A stretch of 64,000 nt of DNA. Source: Xylaria sp. FL1777 (lineage: Eukaryota > Ascomycota > Sordariomycetes > Xylariales > Xylariaceae). Below are positions 21,121 to 32,056 of the stretch, piece by piece. A program made the position numbers and the translations under genes. The stretch's first letter is position 1. Each line of letters begins with the position of its first letter. Under the pieces are notes generated by a model. The model worked only from the letters and a program-made list of their open reading frames with translations. It made no database searches and had not been told where the DNA came from. The DNA is taken from assembly GCA_022578965.1 (NCBI GenBank), contig MU400541.1, positions 124,001 to 188,000 on the forward strand, read 5' to 3'.

Positions 21121-22087
21121 CTAATCCAACAGTGTAGGGTCTTCCTTCACAACCTGATCATAATATGGTTGAAACGCAAGCCACATCTTACTCGAGTTTC
21201 CGCTCTTTTTGTGCGTGAACTCCGCTTCCTCTTTCCCGATATATATCTTCTCGAACCCTGGGCAGACCGCCGCATTCGCCATCATCTGTGCGTGGCAGCA
21301 CCTATCCAACGCGATGAATAAGAAAGCAGCTTCATCTACAGTCTTGCCGCATGTTATCATCCCGTGATTCTGCAAGATGACACTACGCATCGTCGGACCG
21401 AGAGCCTTAGCGATGCGCGCTCCCTCTTCCGCCGAGATGACAGTGCCTCCATAGCGCGGGTATACTGCAAGATCGTTATAGAATCGAAGCGCATCTTGAT
21501 ATAACATCTCGATTGGCCGGCCAAAGCAACTGAAGGCTTTCCCGTACACTGAGTGTGCGTGGCACGCAGCATTGAGATCTGGTCGTGCTTTATGAATCTC
21601 GCTGTGGATAGCAAAGGCTGGTCCATTGATAGCTGACTGTGCTCCACCGGGTAGAACCTCCCCCTTTTCGTTGACTAACACCAAATCTGATACCCGAATT
21701 TGCGAGAAATGAGTGCTTAGTGGGTTAATCCAGAAATGTTCTGTATTACCTATTAGACGTGATAGTTTCGCGACACCCATAAGGCATAAGTTACGCACCT
21801 GGGTTCAGAGGATCTCTTAAGGAAATGTGACCAGCAACACCTTCGTCGAAGCCTTGTTTGGCAAATACACGAAACGCCGCGGCTAAGTGTCGTTTCTTGT
21901 AATTGAGCTCCTCCGCTGCGTTCTGGAAGGTAGGTGGAGATCTAATGACTACCTTACCGTCTTTGTCTCCCAGGAAGTGAACATCCTCAAAGAAATCCGG
22001 CGAGGTCACCTTCGCCTCCGTTGCAATGTTGACATGAAGTGTTTCTTGCGGAGAGGGTTTAGTAATCGTAGTTGTATAGGTTGCCAT
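21121..22087 (-). CDS. class II aldolase/adducin-family protein
   Basis: Exons complement(21121..21740, 21799..22087), 302 residues. The 58-bp intron (GTGCGT...ATACAG) joins in frame as RDPLNP/EHFWINPLSTHF. Family Aldolase_II (PF00596): GVAGHISLRDP, the metal-binding HAHS in NAACHAHSVYGKAF, and a third metal-site segment VILQNHGMITCGKTVDEAAF. Bacterial relatives are fuculose-phosphate and rhamnulose-phosphate aldolases and several decarboxylases; fungal members often lack a known substrate. The Zn-binding histidines appear present, so an active aldolase or decarboxylase is likely. It is divergent from the quinone oxidoreductase gene, with 534 bp between starts. Confidence 0.9.
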
Positions 22088-22621
22088 TTTACATTGCTAT
22101 TCAGCTTAGGACAATACAGAAAACAAAGGAGCTTGAGTGCCCTGGTGACCACCAGATAACTTTCAACTCGCTTGCTTATAGGAGACTCGTTCCCCCAATT
22201 TCCCATAAGCGCCATTATCATCCTTACGACACCACGGCTTTGGAACGTTTCATCGACTCGTGTTCTCTGGGTTTGGAGCGCGACACACGGGCATTCAGAT
22301 CCCGCCTCCGCATCCTACCCCCGCAGGCGGAACTTCGAGCCCGCTTCGATGCTAGTGACGTAACCTACCGATTGCTCCTTGTAACATAATTCTTGTTGTT
22401 TTCCATTTTCCACTGACGCAGAACCAGAGCGGGATCTCTTCTCCGTTTAGAATACGAAACTTAGCTATTGTAACGAAAGTATAGCCCCCGTGAGCCGAGG
22501 GGTAGTCTTTGCAAATAGGGATAGGGGCATTATCAGCATTTAATTGGCGTTATCATTCTCTAAGACGCCTGATACAATTTTGGATTGCCTGTATTGTCTT
22601 CATTCTTAGAGTTACGACAAG
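22088..22621. promoter_or_regulatory. divergent promoter, aldolase and quinone oxidoreductase
   Basis: A 534-bp bidirectional promoter inside the cluster. It contains CCGCCT (22302-22307) and its complement AGGCGG (22325-22330), a 6-bp inverted repeat with a 17-bp spacer, in an otherwise AT-rich region. It could bind a zinc-cluster dimer; this is inference. Confidence 0.4.
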
Positions 22622-23921
22622 ATGAGAGCTATTGGTATTAAGGGAGGTAAAGGAGATGCAGACAAGCTCTTCATCCAAGATGACGTTCCTGACCCCGTGG
22701 TCCATGATGACCGGGTTCTTGTTCGTATTAAAGCATTTGGCTTGAATAGAATGGACATCATGCAGCGCGAAGATCGATATCCGTACCCATTGCTTCCAGA
22801 ATCAGGCAAGATCCTGGGCGTTGAATTTAGCGGTACTGTAGAAGCGACAGGACCAAGTTGTATGTAATACTAGATCTTGTCTCCAGGTATCAAATCGAGG
22901 AACGGCTGACCATGATGTAGGCAGTGGCATATTTAAGGAGGGAGAAAGAGTCTTTGGTCTAGCTTATGGTGGCGCAGTATGTATTTACGCAAAATTCTCA
23001 CCCAGATGTACTAATTAAGACTCAAGTATGCCGAAAAAATATCTGTTTCGGAGAAGATGTTGATGCATATGCCTGAAAAGATGTCTTATGAGATAGCAGC
23101 TGGAATCCCCGAGGTTAGCCAGGTCAATGAGCCCAGCAAAATGAAAACTCACTGAAACCGAGATTAGACATATTTCACAGCCATACAAGCTGTACACTTG
23201 GTCGGCGGCCTTGAACCGGGACAGTCTGTGCTCATACATGCGGGCGCATCTGGTGTTGGTCAGGCTGCGATTCAGATAGCCCGTTTCTGGGGTGCATCGA
23301 TGATATTCACTACGGCTGGGACTGATGCCAAGTGCGCGCTATGTAAGTCTCTTGGAGCTGACTTTGCTATCAACTATCGGACCGGAGAGGACTTCTCCAA
23401 AGTGATTGAAAGAGAGACCCAAGGCAAAGGCGTCAATCTGATTATTGATCTAGTTGGACAAGACTATTGGCATAGGGTGAGTGATTCATTCGACTAATTT
23501 TGAAGTACAATAAGACTAATAGGACGACTAGTATATCACGGTTTCTTCCATCCCTTTAAGGGTGAATAAATTGCAAGAATTACTCGATACGCTGACACCT
23601 AATAGGAATACCGCCTCAGCGGCCATGGAAGCCAAAATAGTGCTTGTTGCTGCTATGAGCGGCAGTATAATTGAGGGGTTTAACTTGCGAGCGCTATTAA
23701 ATAAGCGACTATGGGTGCTTGCAACAACACTACGCACCAGAAGTGCAGATTATCAATCCAAACTCAAGAAGGTTTTTCTAGAAAAGGCCTTACCCTTTCT
23801 TGCGGATGGTACGATGACAGTCACTATACATAATGTCTTCTCATGGTCAGAAGTTGCCACGGCACACAAGATGATGGAAGCCAATACAAATGCTGGGAAG
23901 CTGATATGCCGTGTTGAGTAA
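22622..23921 (+). CDS. NADPH:quinone oxidoreductase-like (MDR superfamily)
   Basis: Exons 22622..22859, 22921..22976, 23027..23113, 23168..23476, 23532..23921; 359 residues. The N-terminal GroES-like part has RIKAFGLNRMDIMQRED and GVEFSGTVEA. The nucleotide motif is HAGASGVGQAAIQIARF. There is no catalytic zinc ligand set, as in zeta-crystallin/PIG3-type enzymes. Junctions restore FGLAYGGA/YAEKISVSEK and GIPE/TYFTAIQAVHLVGG. The last junction is odd. The only workable acceptor keeps frame but inserts about 25 residues (YITVSS...TPNR) before the conserved NTASAAMEAKIVLVAAMSGS, which makes the protein longer than the usual 330 or so. Either this is a real insertion, or a one-base indel broke the original intron. 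Likely reduces an enone or quinone intermediate. Confidence 0.85.
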
Positions 23922-24088
23922 TAGCAGTTGAATGAACCGGCTACATTTTCATAGCTGGGGAAGCGTCTTAAAAGTACACAATAATAGCATGATGACGACG
24001 CAACTTGAATGAACAGTCTAGTCTACGCCATTTTTAATTCTCGGCTTGATGTAGCCCTCGATTTATTGATTGTTTAAAAGTAATATTT

Positions 24089-24991
24089 TTAATCAAATAG
24101 TCGCGCTGGGTTGGTAATCCAGAACTTTTGCCATGTTTCTTCATCAGGAATCCATTCTCGTAGTTTCTCAATATGCCCCTTATCATCGACCTCTCTGAAG
24201 CCTTCTATTTCATTGAGTCTCTGTTCAACAGTTTTCCCCTTGCGTACGACACCTAGCTCCGTGTGAGGCCAGTCACTACCAAACATGATCTGATCCGGGC
24301 CCGCCGCAATGATTGCCTTGGCGGTTTCTTCGAGGCTATCCATCGCCGCCGGGTTGCCATGATAAAGCCGTTCGAAGCCGGAAATTTTCACGAACAGGCG
24401 CTTCTCTCGGACAAGCGAGAGGAATGTCTGGAATTCCGGGGTCTTTTCATCACCAGGAAACGTACTACCAAAATGGTCTGCTACCATCTTCACTCGGGGG
24501 TCCAATTTTCGAATCATGTCTGCCATCGACGCCCAGGCAGAAAGCGGACAGAAGATCCCAATCGCCCACTCCAAACGAGCGAGCCGGCTAGCCAATGCCT
24601 CGACTTTCTTGATGATCTGTGCACCTCCCTTCTGTTCTCCATGGCCCCATGCCATCTCATGCATTCGCGCTCCTCGGACACCAGCAGCGTGCAATTCATC
24701 AAGCTCCTCATCCGTTATGTTGTCAACATCAATAGTTGCGAGGCCCCGCAACTTGTATCCGGGAATGTCTTTCTGCTTGCTGAGTGTGTCAATAAGGGGC
24801 GCTGGGGATGATCCTTGCATTGACGCATGCACGATCACGATACTGGTGCATCCTGTAATGGCGTCAGGATACTCAGATATCTGGGCCGCCTTGGGAGTGT
24901 AAGAACGAGGAACTGCGTAAGGGAACTTTTCTGGGTCAAACACATGGATATGCGTGTCCCAGGCACCCTTTGGAATTGTTTGGGAAGACAT
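24089..24991 (-). CDS. amidohydrolase, 2-pyrone-4,6-dicarboxylate lactonase-like
   Basis: Single exon, 300 residues, complete. Amidohydrolase_2 family (PF04909). The metal-site HxH is in AWDTHIHVFDPEKFPY (residues 11-26). Strand motifs GVRGARMHE, KMVADHFGS and LFVKISGFERLY follow. The C-terminal acid is in QIMFGSDWPHTE, the place of the catalytic Asp. This arrangement matches LigI-type lactonases, which hydrolyse 2-pyrone-4,6-dicarboxylate to 4-carboxy-2-hydroxymuconate; related enzymes act on other dicarboxylate lactones. It has no signal peptide. It is divergent from the JEN-type transporter, 414 bp between starts, so the two are probably co-induced. The exact substrate is unproven. Confidence 0.88.
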   Translation of the reverse strand: MSSQTIPKGAWDTHIHVFDPEKFPYAVPRSYTPKAAQISEYPDAITGCTSIVIVHASMQGSSPAPLIDTLSKQKDIPGYKLRGLATIDVDNITDEELDELHAAGVRGARMHEMAWGHGEQKGGAQIIKKVEALASRLARLEWAIGIFCPLSAWASMADMIRKLDPRVKMVADHFGSTFPGDEKTPEFQTFLSLVREKRLFVKISGFERLYHGNPAAMDSLEETAKAIIAAGPDQIMFGSDWPHTELGVVRKGKTVEQRLNEIEGFREVDDKGHIEKLREWIPDEETWQKFWITNPARLFD

Positions 24992-25405
24992 GTTTTGTAG
25001 TGGCTTTAGAAGCTATATAAAGCGCCGTCGTACTTTGAATATTCAGAAGACATAACCAACACAACTAGGACTTTAAACCCGATGAAAGATTATATACGAC
25101 ACAAGAAATCGTTTCTCCCTGCTAAGTGTAGATTTTGATGAAGATACGAACCTGCAAGAGTGGTAACATTGCAGGCCATTACGGACCTGGAACTCCGCGT
25201 GCACACCAACAACGTTGCACGTATTACCCCAGCGAGAATGTAGAGTGAACCGGCAGTTGCCGTACCTCTCCGTTCACAGAGAAACTAGGTATCGTGGGGT
25301 CCCGCAGGAGAATCTCCAACTCTGATCTACATTAATTGTTTAACCACGACATGGTTCCAGTTTGATAGTGTCTTATTACCTTCATATGGTTCAACACTCA
25401 TAATC
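24992..25405. promoter_or_regulatory. divergent promoter, amidohydrolase and transporter
   Basis: A 414-bp bidirectional promoter. It contains CGG-CAGTTG-CCG at 25251-25262, a CGG-N6-CCG inverted triplet of the type bound by some Zn2Cys6 dimers. The same class of site is at 16261-16272 upstream of the FAD gene. Such sites are expected by chance about once per 4 kb, so this is suggestive only. Confidence 0.35.
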
Positions 25406-27067
25406 ATGGAGTTACTCAGGAGTGTGTTGCGGTTTCCCTATCACCTTGCCTCTTCACTGAAGATGAGCAAGCTGTCAGCTCTGTCATTTTTCACCAGTTG
25501 GCTTTGCTGGACTATCGCCTGCATGCAATTCTATTGCCTACCATATTCAATGGAAGCTGTCGCAAAATCTCTTGGGGTTTCCCAGACCACAATATCAGAG
25601 GCAAACACGACATCGTTGCTGACTCGGTCTATCGGTGCCGCGTTTTTTGGAATTATTGCGGACCAGTATGGTAGAAAGATCGCGATTCTTATAGACCTTG
25701 TGCTGCTGGGTGTTTTCACGTTGTCTTCGGGCTTCGTTCAAACGAGCGCACAATTGATCGGAGTTCGCGTCCTTTTTGGTGATATCTCCCCTAATTGTAT
25801 TAAATAATGCTTGTCTAATCATGAAGTTCAGGCGTTGCTTTCGGAGGACTTTACGGCCCTAACATGGCAGCTTGTCTCGAGGCAGTCCCGCGTGAAGCCC
25901 GGGGGGCAGTAGGGGGCTTCACTCAACAAGGCTTTGCGGCAGGCAACCTGCTTGCCTCTGCTTTTCACTTAGCAACAAGTAGAGCCCCTTATACCACCGA
26001 TAATCCGTATCTTTCTAACAATCTCCCCAGATAAATACGGGTGGAGGCCGTTATATTATCTTGCAGCAGGCTTGACCGTACCATGCTTTATCCTACGCCT
26101 TGTTACGCCTTCCTATTTAGTCATCGGGGAAGCCGTGAGGGAAACTGAGAAGACTGGCAGAGTGGATCATCGTAAAGTAGTCGGCGGTGAGCTGCTCTTC
26201 TGGACTAAATTCAAATACGCCGTTATTCGACATTGGCCGATTTTTATATACACGTTGATCCTGACAGCGTCCTTCAACACCTTGGGACACGGACACCTGG
26301 ATCTTTACCCATCGTTTCTTTCAACACAGAAGGGATTGGACGTCCTACACCAGACGTGGGTAACCGTAATTCTTCAAAGTGGTGGTATTCTAGGTGGCCT
26401 TATTGGTGGTCATCTCTGTCTACACAACGTGAAATGGGTGCCTTTCTTCTTCGCTGTACTTATAGCTCCATTCCTACCACTCTTTATTCTCCCCGATTCG
26501 TGGCACTTTCTGGCTCTCGGCGCTTTTTTCTTTGAATTCTGCTATGGAAGTTCTATCGGGGCTCTTGGGAATATTTTGCAGATCATTAGCCCACATCCAG
26601 GAATTAGAGCGGCGTTTGGTGGAGTAAGCATGCCGTTCTTGATATACTGGTGGTAACGCTGTCTAATTCAAATTATCACAGGTTGCTTATAACCTCGGAA
26701 ATGCAGTTTCCTCCTTTGCCCCCACAGTGGAAGCGCGACTCGGTGAAGAGAATCCGCTTCCTAATGGAAAGGCTAATTATGGTCGGACAATCCTCATACT
26801 AGCCGGTACTGTAAGCATAGCTACATTATATATTTATCGCGGATCATGGCTTACCTCAAGTAGTTAATCGGTATATTGAGCCTCACACTCGCATGCATGC
26901 CAAGGAAAAATCTGAACATGGACTGGGATATGCAAGATCCAAACCAGATTGAACCATCTAATCAAGATACAAAATCAGTTCCGGAGGAACTGTCAGGCAA
27001 GGCAGCGGCCGAGAATGGGAAAGGCGAGTTTAATCACATGGAAGACGTAGGCATTAGCGGCACCTGA
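25406..27067 (+). CDS. JEN-type carboxylate/H+ symporter (MFS)
   Basis: Exons 25406..25778, 25832..25978, 26031..26623, 26682..26810, 26864..27067; 481 residues with about 12 predicted membrane spans. The MFS loop motif GIIADQYGRKIAI is at about residues 85-97. Near residue 255, FNTLGHGHLDLYPSFL aligns with the JEN signature NxxSHxSQDxxxT that defines fungal mono-/dicarboxylate symporters, with changes at the Ser and Gln positions. Junctions restore VLFG/VAFGGLYGPNMAACLE, FHLAT/NKYGWRPLYYLAAG and FGG/VAYNLGNAVSSF. The C-terminal 60 residues are a hydrophilic cytosolic tail. Plasma-membrane uptake of a carboxylic acid is the likely role and fits the enzymes beside it. Confidence 0.88.
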
Positions 27068-29358
27068 AAGTAAGCCTTGGGGAGATATGTGCGAAACTCT
27101 CGAAGTTGGGAAACTCAAACGGACGTAAATTTCTAACACCAGGAGGTAAAGGAAGAAAGATAACATCATTTCGTAAGGTGAACGCGTCTACTGAATTATT
27201 CGGCGCTTTGATTTAGCCACTCAACATGCTGTCATGCTACCAGATGCAGGTCATGATGCAAGCAATGTTTCCCTATCTTCGGCGTTACAAGAAGCAATAT
27301 GAGTAACACGATATATTTCGGTACGCATGTACGTCCTCTGAATGAGAGATTCATCTATTTAAAGGAAAGCTTTTCTAAAGCTAGAGATTAAAAGTCCACT
27401 ACTTATCTCTAAGCAGTCCCTCATCGATAGCGCGATATATAATGTAATTATTATATGTACCCATTAATTTCTTGATTAGAAAGCTGTAATATTACAGTAA
27501 CTTTCCATATCTGAGGTCGTAAGTAGTCAGGGAATGTAACAAACAGGAATGGAATGTCCATGCTGCGTAGCAGAAGAACTAAGTTTAGAAGCTTCCTCGT
27601 ATTTCTACTTCATGCGAACCGAGTTTGTTTAGAATAGTAATGATTAGCATTTATTTCATGTGCGAAAATTTTCTATAGGTGCTTCTTATCCGCTTAACCT
27701 CCGGAGGACAAACTGCGCTTCAGCTAGCTAAAGAATTATATGTATTGTCTTGAAGCATTAATAGCCCTTGTTCAGCAAGTAGATATAGGAAACTTTCTTA
27801 CTAAAAAACCCCTGCTGTTACAGCACTAGCGTGGCGCTAAAGGATTGTCATCCTGTAATACTTCAGCTGTCTAACAGGGATAGAAGAAAAGCATGGTAAT
27901 TAAAGTCTCCGGAAATAGGTTAAGCTTAACAGAACGTGCCTACTTAATACCGTCAAAACGGAAGGACACAATCTCCTAAGACACCTGAGGTTCAGCAACA
28001 ATGAGAACAACGTTCTAAAGATTGGTTATTGTGGGAGAGACCTAGACGTAGGTTGGCAGTATCATTGTTGTGCATACGTTGACGTAGTGATCCCGGTTTC
28101 GACTGATCTATATCAATAATACTGCCTTAGTGGCCAGCTGTAGTTTTGGTTTTTATCATAGGCTATGATGACATTGCTCAAGTGATCTTACAGGCGACAA
28201 TTCGATGTGCCCAAAATATTATCTAGCATACCACAATCGGGGTAATGGCGGTGTGAACGCCTACAGCATTCATGATGAAGTTGTGAGGCATCAACAATAT
28301 ACAACCGTCTCCCTACACGTATAAGCTATTCCCTGCAGCTATAATTTCTTGCGGCCGGGACATCCGTTTCCATTCTGTCACAGAAAGACTCAGCTCCACG
28401 CATCGTTGACGACACGCAGCGCGCACACTATGCGTCGAGTGTGGTAGTCTATACGATCTACCTATGCCTTCCCCTCACTCCCTCTAAGACTTTTCACAGC
28501 AAACTAGACGAATGCATATGGGCTAATGAAAGTTCCACGCTGTGCTGGAAGATCTTAAATCCTGCAGTTAATGCAGCTAAGTTCTAACATCCGAGCAAGG
28601 CTGACTATACCGGTACACCTATTCCGGGGTTTGGAATGCTAGCTTCGTACAAGGGCCCCTAGTCTAGCTGGCCAATCATTGAAGAACCCTGGAAAAGTTG
28701 ACTATTCAGATTTCCATAATTGGTAATTTCCTAAGCAGAGTATGCAGGGTTTGACAGCGTACTTGGGAACCTGAATGCATGGCGATCAAATTAGGGTTTG
28801 GACTGAGATAATATGAACGTCTACTCTAAGGTTTTGAATGTTAGCTCACTATCTTTTTAGAAGAGGTCGGCTAGGATTATAATAGTTATCTCGAGACATA
28901 ATTAGCTATACACGAGTCATGGGGTTGGGCTATATTAGTTCATCAATTGTCTTCATGTACTACTGCCTCGGCCTGTCACATACCTTGCAGCTTACACTAG
29001 TCCAACAGTTAAAGCACCCAGCAGCCAACTGCATATACATATCTCCACAAGTCTCTCCCACCATCCCAGCCTTAGACAAGTAGGTGCCTTTGTTGATCCT
29101 AGCACGTCACTATATCACATGGATATTGTAGATTTTGCCCTTGTTTGCGTCACAGATATCCCAGTTCACAGCTGCGCCGCTCACAACAATCGTTTCAGCT
29201 GCGGTTTTCATATCACATGCGTAACAAGGGCGAGTAAGCCCGTATTGAGAGCTACTTTGTAGGTACAGACATACGGCGTGTGCCAGCCCCGTCTTGTTGA
29301 TAGAAGATAGAACCAAAATATCCAATCCGTCATTTCACATTAATGTAGATAAATAATC
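27068..29358. other. intergenic, no gene seen
   Basis: About 2.3 kb, AT-rich with many stops. A 71-codon minus frame at 29110-29325 has a few cysteines but no recognisable family. No repeat was matched elsewhere in the window. Confidence 0.5.
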
Positions 29359-30784
29359 CTACTGACTCGTGCTGCCATTATCTATAGACGAGAAACTGCT
29401 AGTTCGTTGGGTAGCGTCATCCTCCTTGTGATAGTGGTCTCTAAGAGATTCATTGTCGTTTAGATCCACAAGCGGCTCTGACCCACGAGTGATATGTTCG
29501 CTGGGATCTCTAGTCTGTCCAGGCAGCATGCGTGAGGGTGATCGAGTATGTGAGATAGTGAAAAAAGACCGGACGGTCTGGAATATGTAGTCTAGATGCC
29601 TCGCCGTGCCGTGGAATAAAGGTGCATAGCATGGCAAGCAAGCCGCTATAATAGAAAGATTCGGCTCGATGATCACAAATATGATGTCGAAATACTGAGA
29701 GTCTGGTAGTAAATTTGTTTGAGTGTCTGATATCTCTGCGTTGCGACTCATTAGGATTATATCGAACTTACGTATTTGCGAGTCCACACTCCTAGATCCC
29801 TTCCCATCATTCTCCTTCAGGAGAGCGACTCGGACAGCCGCTGCTACCGAACAACTAGAACAAGTTATTAGTGATCTATCTTCGAGGATAGTTATATACT
29901 TACATCAGGCCGAGCCACAGGATCAGGATAATGGCAACTTTCCTGCTCTTCTTCATACGTAACCTGAAAAGCACAGGTAAAGGATAGCAGAGAATCGCGA
30001 GAATCAGGAGAATACTCGTCCAAGCCTGTGCTAAGTTCAACTGGGATATATCGATAACCCATTTAGCTGTCCCAGTGAATGTGCCTTCTACGGTGTTCCC
30101 CTTGAAGATATTGAGCTTTTGAAAAGTAAGCGTGTGTCCAAATATAGCAGCATAGCCTACGCGAAAAAGACACTTACAAAAACGAGAGTGATGCCCCATG
30201 CTGAGACTACCGCTATCCCAATCCAAACAGCAATTTGAAACTTGCGAGTAGGGAAGATGCGCTTGTAGAAAAGCAGAACGCCGATTTTCACCGTAGTCAG
30301 AGAAACCTGGGCTACGACGCCCGAGACAGAGAGAGCCTACGTGCATCCAGCCATTAATCGGTGTAGCGTTGGCCGGGATTTGTTCGGAATACGGACTATG
30401 AATGAAATGCGCAGGGCGTCTTCAATGTCGATCTTGTTGTGATCGACGCCGGTCATCGATCCGACAATCCAGACGTCGAAGCTAAGGAAAAGGGCGAATG
30501 CCTAAGGACGGGAAATGAATTAGTAGTTTGTCGCGGTACTCTGATCGCCACAGATGTACAAGCTCCTCGGATGAACGCACCCATGATACCAATACCCACC
30601 AGTCGTCTCCAAGTAGAGGAGCTCCAGCGGTGTATCGCGCCTTGTATCGCAAAGCGATACAGAGAAAAGAGAGCAGAGGGAAGATGACGGACACAACTAC
30701 TAATGCTGTCGTGATAAGTGCCGGAGTATTCTCATCACGAGATGCAACCGATACATCGGTTTCCATGGCGTGAGACGTTGCCAT
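29359..30784 (-). CDS. rhodopsin-domain (SAT4-type) integral membrane protein
   Basis: Six exons: complement(29359..29735, 29772..29854, 29904..30115, 30178..30336, 30397..30501, 30581..30784), 379 residues. Seven membrane spans are expected from hydrophobicity. Family PF20684 hallmarks: GDDWWVLVSW at the exon 1 end, SLTTVKIGVLLFYKRIFPT, AVWIGIAVVSAW, and a Pro-rich cytosolic turn LCYPLPVLFRLRMKKSRK. Junctions keep frame at all five introns. The donor of intron 2 (GTCCGT) is weak, so that boundary is the least certain. The C-terminal 100 residues are hydrophilic and Ser/Asp-rich. The family includes Pth11-like receptors, but most members have no known ligand, and this one lacks a CFEM domain. 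The start could also be Met7 (30766). Confidence 0.8.
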
Positions 30785-32056
30785 CGAAGAGTTGCAAGAT
30801 CAACGAAGCTGGGAGCACGAATAGCGCATTTAGATTACCAAGGCAGTTATGTAAAATCTGAGCAGCTGTGCGGCGCGGCAATGAGGTAATCTCATTCAGC
30901 GGCGGGTTAGCGTTGATTGTTAGGTCATTGGTTACGGCAACAGAACAGGGAATGAAAAGTCTGTTGGGAGCTAATGTTGGATCACAATACACTAGACTAA
31001 ACACATCTGTTTCACTTCGAATAAATTTCAAATTTCAAAGGTTGTCTTTTACTATATATTAAAGTGAACTACGTTAGTAAGCTATATAACCATTATAAAA
31101 GGAGAGACACCGAACCTACGCGCGCCATGAGCAATTCAATCGTGAGATCCCCGATTGAATTGACGACAACTCTCCGCGATAACTGTTCTTCGGTGTCCAT
31201 CTGGCCTTTATGGGGGCAATGACTATATAGCAGGCTTATTTAGTCACTAATTAGCTTCACTTTTACTACTCCTCTCTAAAGCATATTCCTCTGGCCGCTT
31301 CAAGTGCTTGTTTTCCTCCCCTGAAGGAAATAAATGTTAAGGTTAGGTTAAGCGATTGCACTATGGCCGATTCCAACCTGAGCGTAGACGACCAACGCTT
31401 ACCTAGCAGACATATCAGCATACGACAGATACAATATTGAATGAGACCCCCGTGAACTGTGTTGGCGCCATCGTAGCCGCCAGCCGCGCCTAGAATATAA
31501 TAGACGGCAGATGTACAACACTCGCTTCAACGAACGAGGCTCCCAGCGCCGTGACACCGTCCTAGGTAGTCGGATTACTGACCAGTTTAGTAGCATCTGT
31601 TGAGTTTCAGGCAGTGAACGGGATGGTAGAGTATTCGGTGGATTAAGAAGACGGTACTCGAAAGAGTTGGAATGAAAAAGGCATCAACGTCAGTGTTGTA
31701 AACAATGAGAAGACCGTCTGCGGGGCTCGAACGGGATCGTTAAGGTCGATATGGTCTTAAACTCCAACAACATATCCGGCTCCGCGAAACATTTCAGTCT
31801 TCGCCGGTGGCCCCACTTCTACCGGTGCTACTAGCGGCAATGGGGAGATTCACTTCACGGGGCAACGCCTAGGTCTGCCCTAGGATGGGCTGATATTGAT
31901 GATGATCTGATCGCGACTACTGTAGATTAATAGCAGAAAAAGACTTTATACACCTAAAAAGCGCTCTCACGCATATTATGATATGAGTCTCGAATAATCC
32001 GCGGGGTTAATGGTAATAATCTGATAATATCCTGACTTAGCCTTATATTATATGTA
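30785..32056. other. intergenic with an 11-bp inverted repeat
   Basis: About 1.3 kb upstream of the rhodopsin-domain gene. It holds the inverted repeat at 31132-31162. Near 31720-31830 a minus-strand TTCGAGCCCC box resembles a tRNA B-box, but no acceptable cloverleaf could be drawn. Confidence 0.5.
31132..31162. repeat. perfect 11-bp inverted repeat, 9-nt loop
   Basis: CAATTCAATCG (31132-31142) and CGATTGAATTG (31152-31162), no mismatch. It lies about 350 bp upstream of the rhodopsin-domain gene start; it may be a dimeric protein site or a hairpin. Confidence 0.8.

Noticed and set aside
25251..25262. CGG-N6-CCG as a cluster-wide operator shared with 16261-16272
   Set aside because: About 16 such matches are expected by chance in 64 kb, and the aldolase/oxidoreductase promoter lacks one; kept only as a note.
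31720..31830. Possible minus-strand tRNA (B-box-like TTCGAGCCCC, TTTAAGA loop)
   Set aside because: The anticodon stem does not pair and no A-box or acceptor stem fits; at most a degenerate tRNA-like sequence.
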